From Mytilinidion resinicola (lineage: Eukaryota > Ascomycota > Dothideomycetes > Mytilinidiales > Mytilinidiaceae), in contig NW_022985461.1 of NCBI RefSeq assembly GCF_010093595.1, forward strand, positions 466,999 through 530,998: a stretch of DNA of 64,000 bases. Direction: 5' to 3'. Both the position numbers and the translations under genes were made by a program. Positions 1 through 11,579 of this stretch are shown here, one piece after another (the stretch's first letter is position 1; each line of letters starts with the position of its first letter). A model generated the notes under the pieces. It ran no database searches. It was not told where the DNA came from and worked only from the letters and a program-made list of their open reading frames with translations.

Positions 1-289
1 CAGGGCCAGCTGAGCGACGGCAGCGAGCACCACCAAAGTGTAGCTTGTGCGAATCATTAGAGCACAACGCTCGTACGTGCCCTAGACGCCAGGCAACTAG
101 CTAGCAGGTAGCTACACCAAATACAATTCGTTGTGGTTGAGCAATTCGCAATATTTGGCGTTGTGGTTTGGTGGGGTGGGCCACATGCTATCCTGGGCCA
201 CATGCTATCCGGCTACGTTAAGACCATTGTCGACTACGCGCCGATGAGGGGCTAGAGCGCTTTAGGCCATTGGTCTAGGTGATTGAGTT

Positions 290-2300
290 GCAAGTTGTCA
301 CAGTTCTAACCGTGCAATAGGATAGTTGGGAGACGTGGAGGGGACGCAGAGGGGACGTGGCGTAGTCACTTTTACCCTTTTCTCGATGCTTCTAAATCGG
401 GTTCTAGGGAATAGGATCATCGTGCACAAGAACTGAGTTCTGGAAGTACCCTAGGCTAAGAATTCGGATGCTTTAGTTGGAAGTTCTTACGGATCTAACC
501 GCGTAGATGGGTTTTTAGGACACGCGGAGGGCACGCCGCGTGGTTACTTTCAACTGGATTTCGAAGCTTCTAAATCGGCTCCAAGGAAATAGGATCATTA
601 TATGCAATAGTCAAGCATTAGGAGCGCCCTAGGCTAAGGGTGTATGTGCTTTGGATGGAAGTTCTTACGGATCCGACCGCGTAGATAGATTTTTGGGGCA
701 TGCGGAGGATACGCGGAGGGGGACGCGAGGTGATCACTTTTTGCCTCTATTTAGCGGCTGTAAATCGGGTCCTAGGCAAGGGGATATTTTATAATAAGAG
801 TTTAGAGGCTAGAGGTGCTTCGGGAGAAGATTGGTCGGCTTAAGTTGCAAGCTTTTACAGATCTGACCGTGTAGAAAGATTTTTTAGGAGACGCGGAGGG
901 GACGCCGCGCGGTTCCTTTTAACTGAATTTCGAGGCTTCTGATTTAGGGCCTAGGCAAGACGATTGTCGAATATAATATCTGGGCTGCTGGAGTGCTTCA
1001 CGCTAAGGAATCTGATAGCTTAGTTACAACTTTTTACATATCTAACCGCGTAGACAAAAATTTTAGGCGACGCGGAGGGGTACGCGGCGTGAACACTTTA
1101 ACTCTAGAATTAGAGGCTGTGAATTGGGTCCTAGATTTAGAGATCGCTAAATACACTATCTAGGCTGCCGGAGCGCTTCATGCTAGAGAATGGGAACTTT
1201 AGTTGGAAGTTGTCACAGATCTAACCGCGTAGATGATTTTTTTAGGAGACGCGGTGGCCACACGGAGGGGGACGTGGTGGAGTCGCTTTTTGTACCCGGA
1301 GTAGGAGGCCCTGAATCGGCTCTTCTTTAAGAGCGTTGGGATAGACAGCTGAGGCGCTTCTGGAAAGGAACTGAGCAAGTTGGTTGCAAGTTTGTACAGA
1401 ATCAACCGCGGAGAAGGCGTTTTGATAGACGCGGTGGGCATGCGGAAGGGGGCGTGGTATAGTCGCTTCTTATAACCAAAGTGAGAGGGACTGAATCGGC
1501 TCTTCGATTAGAACGTAGGAAAAAACAGTCAAGGCGCCTCAGGAAAGGAGTTGAGCGACCTAGTTATTAGTTTCTACAGATCTAACCGCGTGAACGGATT
1601 TTATTAGACATGGAGGGTACGCGGAGGGGGGGGGTTGTGTAGTCGCTTTTTATGACGAGAGTAAGAGAGTCTAGATCAGTCTACGATTAAGAAGATGATA
1701 AAAAGCTAGTGAAGCATGTCCAGCCAAGAATCGGGTGCTTTTGTTACAAAGAGTTACAGATCTAACCGTGTAAACGATTTTGAAGGGGACGCGGAGTGCA
1801 CGCAAAGGGATAACGCGACGTGGGCCATATTGCAGTTGTTTCTGATAACAAAAGTAAGGGGGCCTAAACCAGCTCTGTGTCAAGAGGGTGCTAAAAGACT
1901 ACCACGGCGCCTCACGAAAGAAATAGTGTAGATTGGTTATAAGTTTGTACATATTCAACTGTATAGAAGAGATTTTGATAAGACGCAGAGGGCACGCTGC
2001 GTCCACCTTGTGTAGTTGCTTTTTAACCATCACCCGCTGGGTTTAAATCAAGTCGACGGCGCGAGGATGACGATATGTTGCTGAAGCACCTCCGGCCAAG
2101 AATTTGGTTGCTTTGTGAGAAGTTTCTACAGAATGAACCGTATTGAAGTGGTTTTGTAAGACGCGGCGTAGGCAGGCATTGGGCCACGTAGGACGCTATC
2201 TCCTGCAGCGAATCAGTTACCATAATTGGAAGAATTTACAAATCTAACCGCTTCGAAAGGTGTTTTGATGGACGCCGCGTACACGCTGGGTAGACGTGTT
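290..2300. repeat. Degenerate tandem satellite, about 180-bp monomer, roughly 12 units
   Basis: A core resembling TTACAGATCTAACCGCGTAGA recurs with its ACCG at about 309, 498, 676, 866, 1045, 1225, 1405, 1585, 1765, 1957, 2137 and 2247. Most spacings are 178-192 bp and several are exactly 180; the last is only about 110. Each unit also has an ACGCGGAGGG-like block about 30 bp after the core and, further on, a CCTAGG-containing block. Copies differ from one another by many substitutions, so this is an old array. No credible coding frame crosses it. Bases 1-290 are related only weakly and contain a short 16-bp duplication (178-193 and 195-210). Bases 2300-2555 contain nothing recognisable. Confidence 0.85.
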
Positions 2301-2555
2301 GTAGCCATGCTTTCTAACGGAAGAGGAGATATGATAGTGGGATGATGGAAGGATGGAGATTTGGTATATTACGATGTCGCTTCAGACCCGTATGATGAGT
2401 CCTGCGCTCTTTCGGGACGACCCTACGCAAAAGCCACCGCTTTTGCCCACCAACCAACCTCGTTACCCTGTCCAGATAGATAGAAGAGTATACCCATCCA
2501 CCTCCCAACGCCATGCCCATGCAGCATCCCATCCTAGAAACACACCCATACTCCC

Positions 2556-3451
<896 letters not shown>

Positions 3452-4117
3452 CTTGAGGTGTTGTTTGGTGGTATGGAGAATTGTCGAGGATGTATGCTGG
3501 GAAGCTTCAGGGCGCGTCAAGGGTGAGAGGTGGCCTTGTTGGAGCTAGTAGAGTTCACGTGACTTTTCCTCCACCTTTCCCATGTGCAATCGCAGATTAA
3601 GGTGTTTTCCTTGTAGGGGAGGCTGGAAGGGCATTAGCCACATGATATTGATGCTCAAGTTAAGGTAGTCTCACCTTTGAATCAGTGGGGCATAATTGGA
3701 CCGTTCTCCGAGTTCACGACAGAATGAGCATTAAAGCTAGATCAAGTCAATCTCAATATTCGTCCGAATTCTAACTCTATTGAATATCCTTAATCCATAA
3801 AAGACATGCGTATATTTGCCTAAACTAGTCTAAGATTCGCTAGAAATGCATCAACACTGCCACCTGGATGCCATTGCCTTAGTAGAAGAGGTAATCCCGC
3901 TATTAAGAACAGTGCCCAAATAGTAATATATGCCCATTCTCAATTGATGCCGGACTCATGAACGCCATAACTCGTAAAAGGTCGTGTATTCATCGGACAG
4001 GACATAAAGCGATGTCCACGTATCACATTCGGCCTGGAAAGCATATCCCCGGAAGTTCGCTGTAACGTATTCAATGTGTTGACCAGCTTCATCTACTTTG
4101 ATGTCTCCGGGCCATCG
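3452..4117. other. Intergenic stretch between DPM1 and the ABC transporter
   Basis: It holds the DPM1 5' flank (3452 to about 3700) and the 3' flank of the ABC transporter. The part after 3600 is AT-rich. No open frame, RNA gene or repeat was recognised. Confidence 0.6.
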
Positions 4118-7057
4118 CTAAGGCTTCTTGTCTGCTGATGGCCCATCTTTCCTCTCTGCGCTCTCTACCTTCTTTCCTTTGCCTTTTGACACCTTGGCTA
4201 TAGACGGTAGTGCTGTTTCTGTCGGCCGAGGCGTGAGTTCCGTCAAAGGCGCGTTGAGAATTGCGGCATCTCCAGCGGCACCGGTCTCGTCGTCTGCGTC
4301 ATCGTCGCTCGAGAGCTCGTCGTCCTTGAAACAAGACTTGATGCTAGATGGCTTCTCAGTCTTATGCCTAGGATTTGAGCCTAGCATTTGCTTGCTTCCA
4401 CTGTGGCCATCAAGTTGATCAATGCATTCGTTGACATCCTGGTCTAGAAGACTAGATCCGTCCGTGACACCATCTAAGGTGGCAGCTTGCGGAGGGAGTG
4501 TGCTTTCTAGGAGATCTGGGATCAGCACCTCCTGTTCGCCGGCCTCAGTCACTGAGCTCCCACCACTCTTATTCTTCTTCGCGCTTTGCTTATTCCAGAG
4601 GTTGACATAGTTTCCGCCGAGATCCAGAAGCTCCTGGTGTGTGCCGCGTTCGACGATCTCACCCTTATCCACGACCAGAATACAATCAGCGTCCATGATT
4701 GTAGAAAGCCGATGGGCGATTATGAATGTAGTCCGTCCAGTGCTAAGCTTTCGGAATGACTCCTGGATCTGCGATTCAGTTGAAGAGTCGATTGCCGATG
4801 TGGCCTCATCTAGTAGAACGATTTTCGGGTTCTTCAAGAAAACTCGTGCAATGGAGACTCTTTGAAGCTCTCCACCGGACAACTTCACTCCACGCTCCCC
4901 AACCTTGGTCTTGTAGCCGTCTGGGAAGGTCAGAATCTTCTCGTGAATAGACGCTGCCTTGCAAGCTTCGTAGACCTCCTCGTCCGTAGCATCCAGTCGA
5001 GCGTATCTTACGTTTTCCAGGATTGATATGTTGAACAGACTCGGGTCCTGCGGCACTACGCCAAGCCCGTCCCTTAGACTGCCCAGAGTGACGTCTCGAA
5101 TATCTTGGCCGTCGATTGTGATACTTCCTCCGCTGATATCGTAGAATCGGAAGAGAAGTTTGAGAGTGGTAGACTTCCCGCTTCCAGTTTCTCCAACCAA
5201 AGCTACAGTCTGGCCGGGTTCCGCGACAAAAGTGAGGTCCTTGATGGTGGTTTTGCGCTCATCGTAAGCAAAGCTGACTTCATTAAAAGCCACCCGACCA
5301 CCGTTGATTTTTAGATCTGGAGCTCCGTCGCGCTCTACCACCTTAGATTTTGTGTTGAGCAACTGTAGAAGGCGTTCAGAATCGATGAGGTCTATGGTAA
5401 GCTTTTTGTACGAGTACGCAAGCATATGAAGAGGGTATGAGAGTGTAGCCCAATAGCTAGAAAGAGCAACGAAGTTTCCAACCGGTCGATCTCCTTGGGA
5501 GACGCGGTACGCTGCTAGAAAGCTGATGGATAGCTGCCCAAAAAGCATGACTACTTCTTGAGTGCCAAACATGAAGTTCGAGAGATCGTTGTACTTCTGC
5601 CCTGTCATGGCCTGCTCGCTGCATGCTTTTGCCAACCGATCTGACTCGTAATCAAATTGGTTGAAGTAGGAAATTGTTTGCCAATTGCTGACATTCTCGT
5701 ATAACACTTTGCTTTCGTTTCTCGATTTCTCGGTATACACGCGTCGCATTTTGGATGTCCAGTTCGTGAACTTGTACGTGACGAATGTATAAACCACCCC
5801 AATGGTCACGAGAATGAAAGCGAAGTAGATATCGAACAAGTATGTGACATATGCCATGGCAACCCACAAGTCGATGACGACGGGACCAGTTTGGAACAGT
5901 ACTAACTCGACGAGCGAGTTGAGGCAGCTCGCTTGATCAACCGATTTGATAAGCTCTCCGGAATCTTTATTGTCGTGGAACTCCATGGAAAGACCCATAA
6001 CGTGGGCAAAGGCGACCTTTGTGAGTCGAAGGAATGACCAGTATGTTAATCGGCTCGAAAGCATGCTCTGCAGAGAGTCCAAACAAGCGCGCGACAGCAA
6101 GAATTTGTAGAACATTAGGAGGCCGATTTCTTTCCATGGCATTTCACCGGTCCCCTCGGTATCGGTAAGCTTGTTGACAATGATACCTAGCTGTTGAGGG
6201 ATCAAAACATTGAGAGCTCGCTCTGCAAGGATGCAAAACGCAATTATGCAGATGTAGAGCTGCATCCGCCGGTTCTTGGAAGGCCAGACGTATGGCAGGA
6301 ATATCAAGAAGCCTTTCAGATATCCCAACCAGCCTCCCTGCTCCTCGAGACGTTTGCGCTGTTGCTCCTTGATTTTCTTGTTCCTGTCTTCGGGCTCATC
6401 CTCGTCCTCATCGTCACTGGCGTTCTTTGACGTTGCAGGGGTGGTGCCATACAAGGTCTCGCTGTCTGTGCCATCAGCGGTCCCATTCCCGTTGAGAAGC
6501 GGCTGCCGTTCTGCATCTCCTTGAGGGGCAGGTTTCGCAGGAGGGAATACGAGCAATATTCCATTTGTAGAGAGTACAATAAGGAATGCGATCCTGATGG
6601 TTTGCAAGGCCAATTGTATGTTTTCGAAGTCATTAGTCGGAGGATTGGCGGCAATGGACAGGCCGCACACTACTACCTCCAAGACAAGTCCGAGAACCCA
6701 CGAGCCAACGTATGGTGACCAGACAGGATTTTTCGATTCGTAAAGCATGCAATATATGCACCCCCATACGAGAACAGACGCTAGGATATACAGAACGGAG
6801 TCCTGAGATGCCCACCAGCCATGGTTGGTAAGGGCGTGGAGAACGTAAATGAAGCCTTCAGCCGTGTAGGCCATAGTGACGGCCAAGGTGAGCCATGTTG
6901 CTGATGAGTGGCGAATCTTGCTACTCGGCGCATTCTTGCCAGTCTGTAGCGTGCAAAAGGCAACGGTGTGCGCGCTCAGAGCAAAAGCTACAATGGCGAA
7001 GGGAGTGAGGTAGTGGAAGATCTCCAATGAGAGGAGCAGCGCAGGGTTGGGCGCCAT
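4118..7057 (-). CDS. HMT1-type vacuolar half ABC transporter (ABCB6/ATM subfamily)
   Basis: An intronless 979-residue half-transporter: an N-terminal hydrophobic TMD0-like region of about five segments (residues 1-170), a charged acidic linker (about 195-245), an ABC transmembrane domain (about 265-560) and one nucleotide-binding domain (about 590-830). The NBD shows Walker A GETGSGKST near residue 620, the Q-loop VVPQDPSLFN, signature LSGGELQRVSIAR near 725, Walker B KIVLLDEATSAID and the H-loop IIAHRLSTI. This architecture matches S. pombe Hmt1 and human ABCB6, which move phytochelatin/cadmium, glutathione conjugates or porphyrins into vacuoles or related compartments. The C-terminal 150 residues are low-complexity and acidic (SSDDDADDE) and are not part of the conserved fold. 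The substrate cannot be read from sequence. Confidence 0.9.
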   Translation of the reverse strand: MAPNPALLLSLEIFHYLTPFAIVAFALSAHTVAFCTLQTGKNAPSSKIRHSSATWLTLAVTMAYTAEGFIYVLHALTNHGWWASQDSVLYILASVLVWGCIYCMLYESKNPVWSPYVGSWVLGLVLEVVVCGLSIAANPPTNDFENIQLALQTIRIAFLIVLSTNGILLVFPPAKPAPQGDAERQPLLNGNGTADGTDSETLYGTTPATSKNASDDEDEDEPEDRNKKIKEQQRKRLEEQGGWLGYLKGFLIFLPYVWPSKNRRMQLYICIIAFCILAERALNVLIPQQLGIIVNKLTDTEGTGEMPWKEIGLLMFYKFLLSRACLDSLQSMLSSRLTYWSFLRLTKVAFAHVMGLSMEFHDNKDSGELIKSVDQASCLNSLVELVLFQTGPVVIDLWVAMAYVTYLFDIYFAFILVTIGVVYTFVTYKFTNWTSKMRRVYTEKSRNESKVLYENVSNWQTISYFNQFDYESDRLAKACSEQAMTGQKYNDLSNFMFGTQEVVMLFGQLSISFLAAYRVSQGDRPVGNFVALSSYWATLSYPLHMLAYSYKKLTIDLIDSERLLQLLNTKSKVVERDGAPDLKINGGRVAFNEVSFAYDERKTTIKDLTFVAEPGQTVALVGETGSGKSTTLKLLFRFYDISGGSITIDGQDIRDVTLGSLRDGLGVVPQDPSLFNISILENVRYARLDATDEEVYEACKAASIHEKILTFPDGYKTKVGERGVKLSGGELQRVSIARVFLKNPKIVLLDEATSAIDSSTESQIQESFRKLSTGRTTFIIAHRLSTIMDADCILVVDKGEIVERGTHQELLDLGGNYVNLWNKQSAKKNKSGGSSVTEAGEQEVLIPDLLESTLPPQAATLDGVTDGSSLLDQDVNECIDQLDGHSGSKQMLGSNPRHKTEKPSSIKSCFKDDELSSDDDADDETGAAGDAAILNAPLTELTPRPTETALPSIAKVSKGKGKKVESAERKDGPSADKKP

Positions 7058-8719
7058 ATTAGAGAGGTCGTGCCTGAACCAGGCACGAATGGGGAGAACA
7101 GAAGAGGAGCAACAAGTGGAGTGTAGTGTAGGAGGACAGCAGGCAAAAAGTGTCGTCGGACTGCGGGGAAGCTCCGAATTGTGGAGTGAGAGGCGGGAAG
7201 GCAGGGCAAGGCGTGTGAGCGCTTGCTGAAGATTACGAGTAGAGTTTGCTTTAAGAAGGCGTAGGAGGCCGCTCGACTCGACTAAAAGAAGCTATGGAGC
7301 AATTGGATCCATGGCAGTGCTCAATGCAGGTCCAGGATTTCCACGACTGCCTTGACTATGAGTTAGCTGTGCCGCTGGCGACGCCGCAATGAGAATAATC
7401 TCTGCTCTTCACCGCTGACGAGCTAGTCCCTGGCTTCATGCGCCTGCACGCGGCATGCAGTTTCCCTCGACTGGCATGTAGCGCGTGGTGCAAAGACATG
7501 CAGGTCTAGCCACGCTTCAAGCCCGGCGAGCAGACGTTCCCTCGTATTCCCACGCTGAGTGGTGGGGTGGGCGGGTCCCAACGGCATGCCCGGATCAGCT
7601 GCAGGCCCCCGTTGGAGCTGTGGCTTCAGCCGCCACACAGCCTCGCCTTAGGCATGCACAGCCTCTTAACCTTTTACCTCCCCTCTCACCTGTCTTTCAG
7701 CGGTGACCGTTACGATTTCATGCACTCGATGAAGAAGCTTTGCCACTTCCTCCATACTCGCGTCCTTTCGGCTCACCCCCTCCCCTACTGCGCGTACACT
7801 GGCTGCCTGGCAGGCTGCTAGTCTAGGCAGTCAGCCGACCTTCTGACAAACTCATACAGCTGAAGAAGACCCCCGTTGGACAAGCAATCCGCCCCGGATA
7901 CGGCTGTTTGGACTCGTAGCCCACCGTGCTGACGGTGTGGATGACGCATGCTCTATCAGACTGGACCCATCGAGGACGACTCACCGCGCTACCAGTCTCT
8001 TCTCTATTTCCTATCCTATTATCCTAGATGCCATGCACACTATCAAGGACGTTTGTATACTCAACAAGATCCGGTCAAACGAGACTAGGAGGAAAGTAGT
8101 GAAAGGCATGCTCCGTGGATCTAGATGCCATCCATCTACTCCCGGTGTGATCCTTCTTTAATCTCCGCCATCCACACTGACTCCAGCCTCCTTCGAGGCT
8201 CTCTATATCGTACGCCATCCGGCCAAGTATGACTGGAAAAGACGTAATGAAAGTGCCATAATACATATTGGACCCCACCTTCAGCCTCTCACAGGTCTAA
8301 TCGACGATCCGGTGCAACGTCACTAGAAGAAGAATCGTAAACGACGTCGATCAACCGCCAGTCATATCCGGCATCGTATTGCACACCATCTCTGAATCTT
8401 TGTACCACATGACGGATCCGGGTCCTTTTCTGGCAAATGCGCTCCGATCAAGGTGACACTGGAAGAGATGTCTTGCATGGCCTTGATTGAACTCCAATAT
8501 TCCGGTGACAGCACGTGGCAGTCTTACTGCCATTTTTTGGCAAACAGGATGAAGAGGTCTGCCAACTTAAACGTGTTTGTATCTGCTTGCCAAAACTTGG
8601 TCGCCTTGCCTCAAGGAGAAAAGGTTGCTCGCATTGCTGTATCACCTGCGCTAAGAAAGCTTGGATATCATACACTCTCATGGAAAAAGGCTCCCTTCAT
8701 TGCACTTCCTCTCTCTCAA
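7058..8719. other. Gene-free stretch upstream of the ABC transporter
   Basis: It holds the promoter and leader of the ABC transporter (to about 7300) and 1.3 kb without a credible gene. The short frames here overlap each other on both strands and match nothing. Between about 8070 and 8460 a degenerate motif TCCGGxCAAG..ACTGGAAxAGA recurs (near 8070, 8218, 8307 and 8443) and may be relics of an old repeat. Confidence 0.5.
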
Positions 8720-9849
8720 TCAGTCGACGTCCGGCACAGGTAGCCCGTTGTACAGCTTCATTCTCCTCCCAAGCTTCTCCATAGCCTTCATGGCATTCTC
8801 TTCCCTCAACTTCCTCGATTGCTCATCCGAAACTAGCACAAAGTCATACGACAAGAGTTTATCTCCCTCCTTAACACCGTACTTCTTCGCCATCTCCGCA
8901 TCCACAGTACCCAGATCCACAACTAGCGTATCCTTAACCCCAAACACCGCATCCGACGTCTCATACGGGTCTCCCCTCAGATACAGAGCTCTATCCCCAA
9001 GTCAGCAACCTCCTCCCCAAACTAAGTGAGTCTCAGCTCCAACTTACGTGATCAAATGATCATACCCCCCCTTCTCAAACATAAAATGCATATGACTCGG
9101 CCTCCAACAATGCCGCCCCAACTGCATCAGCAGCTTCCCCACCGGCCCGTCATGCGGAATCGGATACGGCACCGGCACAATCGCCTTGAACCAAAACACC
9201 CCCTCTGCATCGCTTTTCATGACCACCCGCCCATCCGGCTTCCCGTAGTCGCTGTACTGCACGTCGTAGAAGCCCTTGCTGTCCGTCTCCCAGATGTCGA
9301 TCTTCACGCCCTCCACGGGTTTCCCATCCGTGTCGCGTACGTTGCACACGACCAGGCACGGCGTGCCGTTCGGGTCGTGCGAGATGTTGGTGCCAAGCGC
9401 GAGGTGCTCGGCGTCGTGGGTGTGAAAAGGGCCCAGGACTGTGCCTTCGGTGGATTGCGGAGGTTTGGGGTGGTCGATGCTGTCGACGAGGAGGGAGAGG
9501 CCGAGGATGTCGGAGAGGAGGATAAATTCCTACTCATACCAAAACCCACAATATCAGCATCCGCAATTCATTCTTCAAGTCGAAATGTGAAAAGTTGTGA
9601 ACTTGACCGTACCTGCCGCACATCCGTGCATATCTTCCCCACGGCCGTCAGGAACTCAATCCCAGCCATCCATTCGTTCGTGCTCAGCCGCGTTTCCCGC
9701 GCGAAGTCGTGGATGTGCGTGACGAGTTGCTCGAGGATGTACTTCAGGCGCGGGTCGGCGCATGTGGAGTTGATGCGGTGGACGTTTTCGGTGATGTTGT
9801 CGATTGTTAGGTCCTTGAGTACTGGGATCTTGACTTTGGAGGGATCCAT
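8720..9849 (-). CDS. Intradiol ring-cleavage dioxygenase (catechol/hydroxyquinol 1,2-dioxygenase type)
   Basis: A non-haem Fe(III) enzyme that cleaves catechol-type rings between the two hydroxylated carbons. Three exons: 9849-9613, 9529-9048 and 8990-8720 (introns of 83 and 57 nt), 329 residues, in frame at both junctions. The N-terminal helical dimerisation domain (about 1-105) includes ICTDVRQEFILLSDILGLS across the first junction, as in hydroxyquinol dioxygenases. The iron ligands are visible: Tyr168 (GFYDVQ), Tyr202 (PYPIPHDGPVG), and His225 and His227 (RPSHMHF). The N-terminal domain separates it from the protocatechuate 3,4-dioxygenase subunits. Its place beside qutE suggests it acts downstream of protocatechuate after decarboxylation or hydroxylation. 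Catechol versus hydroxyquinol preference is not decidable here. Confidence 0.9.
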
Positions 9850-10638
9850 TGCGAATTGGGTATGCTGTGAAGCTGGCGCGATGGCTACAAGTTAGGTTTT
9901 GGGGAATTGGGATGGTGGTAGGTATTGGGGGTGCACAGCAGAAGGCAGGGGAAGAGAAGTTAACAAATAGCTGAATTGGTACTGAAGGGTCTAACGTGTA
10001 CGGTCCAATTCCGCACTATTACACAAATGGGCCGAGAGCTTACGATGCTGGAACGGATAAGTGGAGGGTTTGAATCGCGTTTAGGGAGTTTGCTGATGCT
10101 AGCTTTCCGCGATTGGTAAATCTCACGAATCAATGGCTTGGTGATGACCTGAGAAGTGTCAATTATACATTTAGACATGCTATGTATGGCCTGATGAATG
10201 ATCGCATTGATCTTGCTTTGAGGGTCTTTGCGTGGCGGGCGATAATATCCTCCTGGTTGAACAGATGCCTCCCCACTATCTACCCCACAGTCGGGCGAGG
10301 GGTACGGTAGAGAGTTCTCCCTGAGACCCCTCCGTGCCCTAATAGATTGACACCAATCGGAGGGAAGCTCAATGCGGGGTCTTGGAATCACATTCGCGAG
10401 TGGACTTAAGATTTCAAGATCCTATTCGAAAACCGTATAGAATGGCTGCCCAGGATGATGAGGAGTGGTGGCCGGCAGTTGAGTAGGACTGCATTTATTC
10501 AACGAAAGCAACTCCCACGGGAGTTTCTCGTAGTATTTGCACCAACTGTTGAGCCTCTGAAACCTCGTCCATGCTTTTGATGTCATTTGTCTATGAACCC
10601 AATACCTCACCCCTCAACAACCACTGACCAAGTCAACC
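9850..10638. other. Intergenic stretch: dioxygenase promoter and qutE 3' flank
   Basis: The sequence next to 9849 is the promoter side of the dioxygenase. A long minus-strand frame at 9960-10391 has a composition unlike a protein and no family match. GGATAAGTGG near 10055 resembles half of the QutA/Qa-1F site but lacks the second half. No RNA gene was recognised. Confidence 0.5.
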
Positions 10639-11091
10639 TCACGCTTTCGTCTTCGGCTTGATATTCTTAATAGCAAACTCAATCGCAGCCGTATACCCAA
10701 ATGTCCCCAGCCCACAAATCACCGCCTCCGCCTTATCGCTCAGATAGCTATGATGCCTGAACGCCTCCCTCTTGTGTATATTCGTGATGTGCACCTCAAT
10801 AAACGGTATCTCGACTCCTAGCAGCGCATCCCTTAATGCTACACTCGTGTGCGTGAAAGCTCCAGGATTGATCACAATCGCGTCAATGTTCCCCCGCGCA
10901 TCGTGTAACCGGTCGACAATAACGCCCTCGTGGTTCGACTGCATGGTCTCGAGGTGGACGGAGGCGGCGTCGCATTGTTTCTGCGCGGCATCGACGACCA
11001 TGGGGAGGGTCGTGGAGCCGTAGAGCTCGGGTTCGCGGGTGCCGAGGAGGTTGAGGTTGACGCCGTTGATGAGGAGGATGCGTTTTGCCAT
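10639..11091 (-). CDS. qutE: Type II 3-dehydroquinase (catabolic)
   Basis: Trans-dehydration of 3-dehydroquinate to 3-dehydroshikimate, the second step of quinate catabolism, by a dodecameric flavodoxin-fold enzyme. The 150-residue intronless frame matches the family length. Visible active-site residues are Arg19 and the lid Tyr24 ([11 protein letters not shown]), Asn74 and His80 ([10 protein letters not shown]), His100 ([12 protein letters not shown]) and Arg111. Fungi use the type I domain of AROM for biosynthesis, so a stand-alone type II enzyme beside qutG and qutB marks the catabolic route. It is transcribed divergently from qutG across a 488-bp shared promoter. Confidence 0.96.
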   Translation of the reverse strand: MAKRILLINGVNLNLLGTREPELYGSTTLPMVVDAAQKQCDAASVHLETMQSNHEGVIVDRLHDARGNIDAIVINPGAFTHTSVALRDALLGVEIPFIEVHITNIHKREAFRHHSYLSDKAEAVICGLGTFGYTAAIEFAIKNIKPKTKA

Positions 11092-11579
11092 GTTGCTGTC
11101 TTTGATGTGTGGTAGATGGGGATTGGGTAGTGACGGTGTGAGGTTTAATGACGGCGAATTCCTAGCTGTTTGAAATAATGAGTAGAGTCAATGCCATCTT
11201 TGCAGTTACGAATATGCTCTAAATCGCAACAAAAGACTACTGGTGGGTCTTTGGGAAGAGCGTTTTGCCGGTTGCTGATTCGTCAAAAGATCACCGCTGA
11301 GCGCTCTCCGCAGCATGCCTGGAACAGCCGTGGATATCAGTAAGCCGACGTGGCCAGGAGCCAGGTTTAGAGAGACACGATCTGATTGCCTGATGGAGCG
11401 CAATGGGTGGTTAGAAGTGTTGCAAACACGAGGGAAAGAGGGCTCGGGAATAGGTCGGATCTAGAGAGGAACTCGTCTCGAGCTCCCCTTTCGGCTCCAC
11501 ACGGCCTTAGTTGAACCCTCACTTAGCTTGATAAATGTCGCTTGTTCGCGTCGCTCTTTCATTATGACTTGTATTGATC
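11092..11579. promoter_or_regulatory. Divergent qutE/qutG promoter region
   Basis: 488 bp separate the two start codons. TCTCCGCA occurs at 11305-11312 and recurs in two other divergent promoters of the cluster. I did not find a full 16-bp Qa-1F/QutA palindrome (GGRTAA....TTATCC type). Confidence 0.5.

Noticed and set aside
10040..10110. Possible tRNA, from a GTTTGAATC T-loop-like string and an upstream GGCCGAG
   Set aside because: The arms do not pair: no 5-bp T stem, no acceptor stem and no sensible anticodon arm.
9960..10391. 143-codon minus-strand open frame
   Set aside because: Composition is unlike a protein, there is no family motif, and it covers the dioxygenase promoter.
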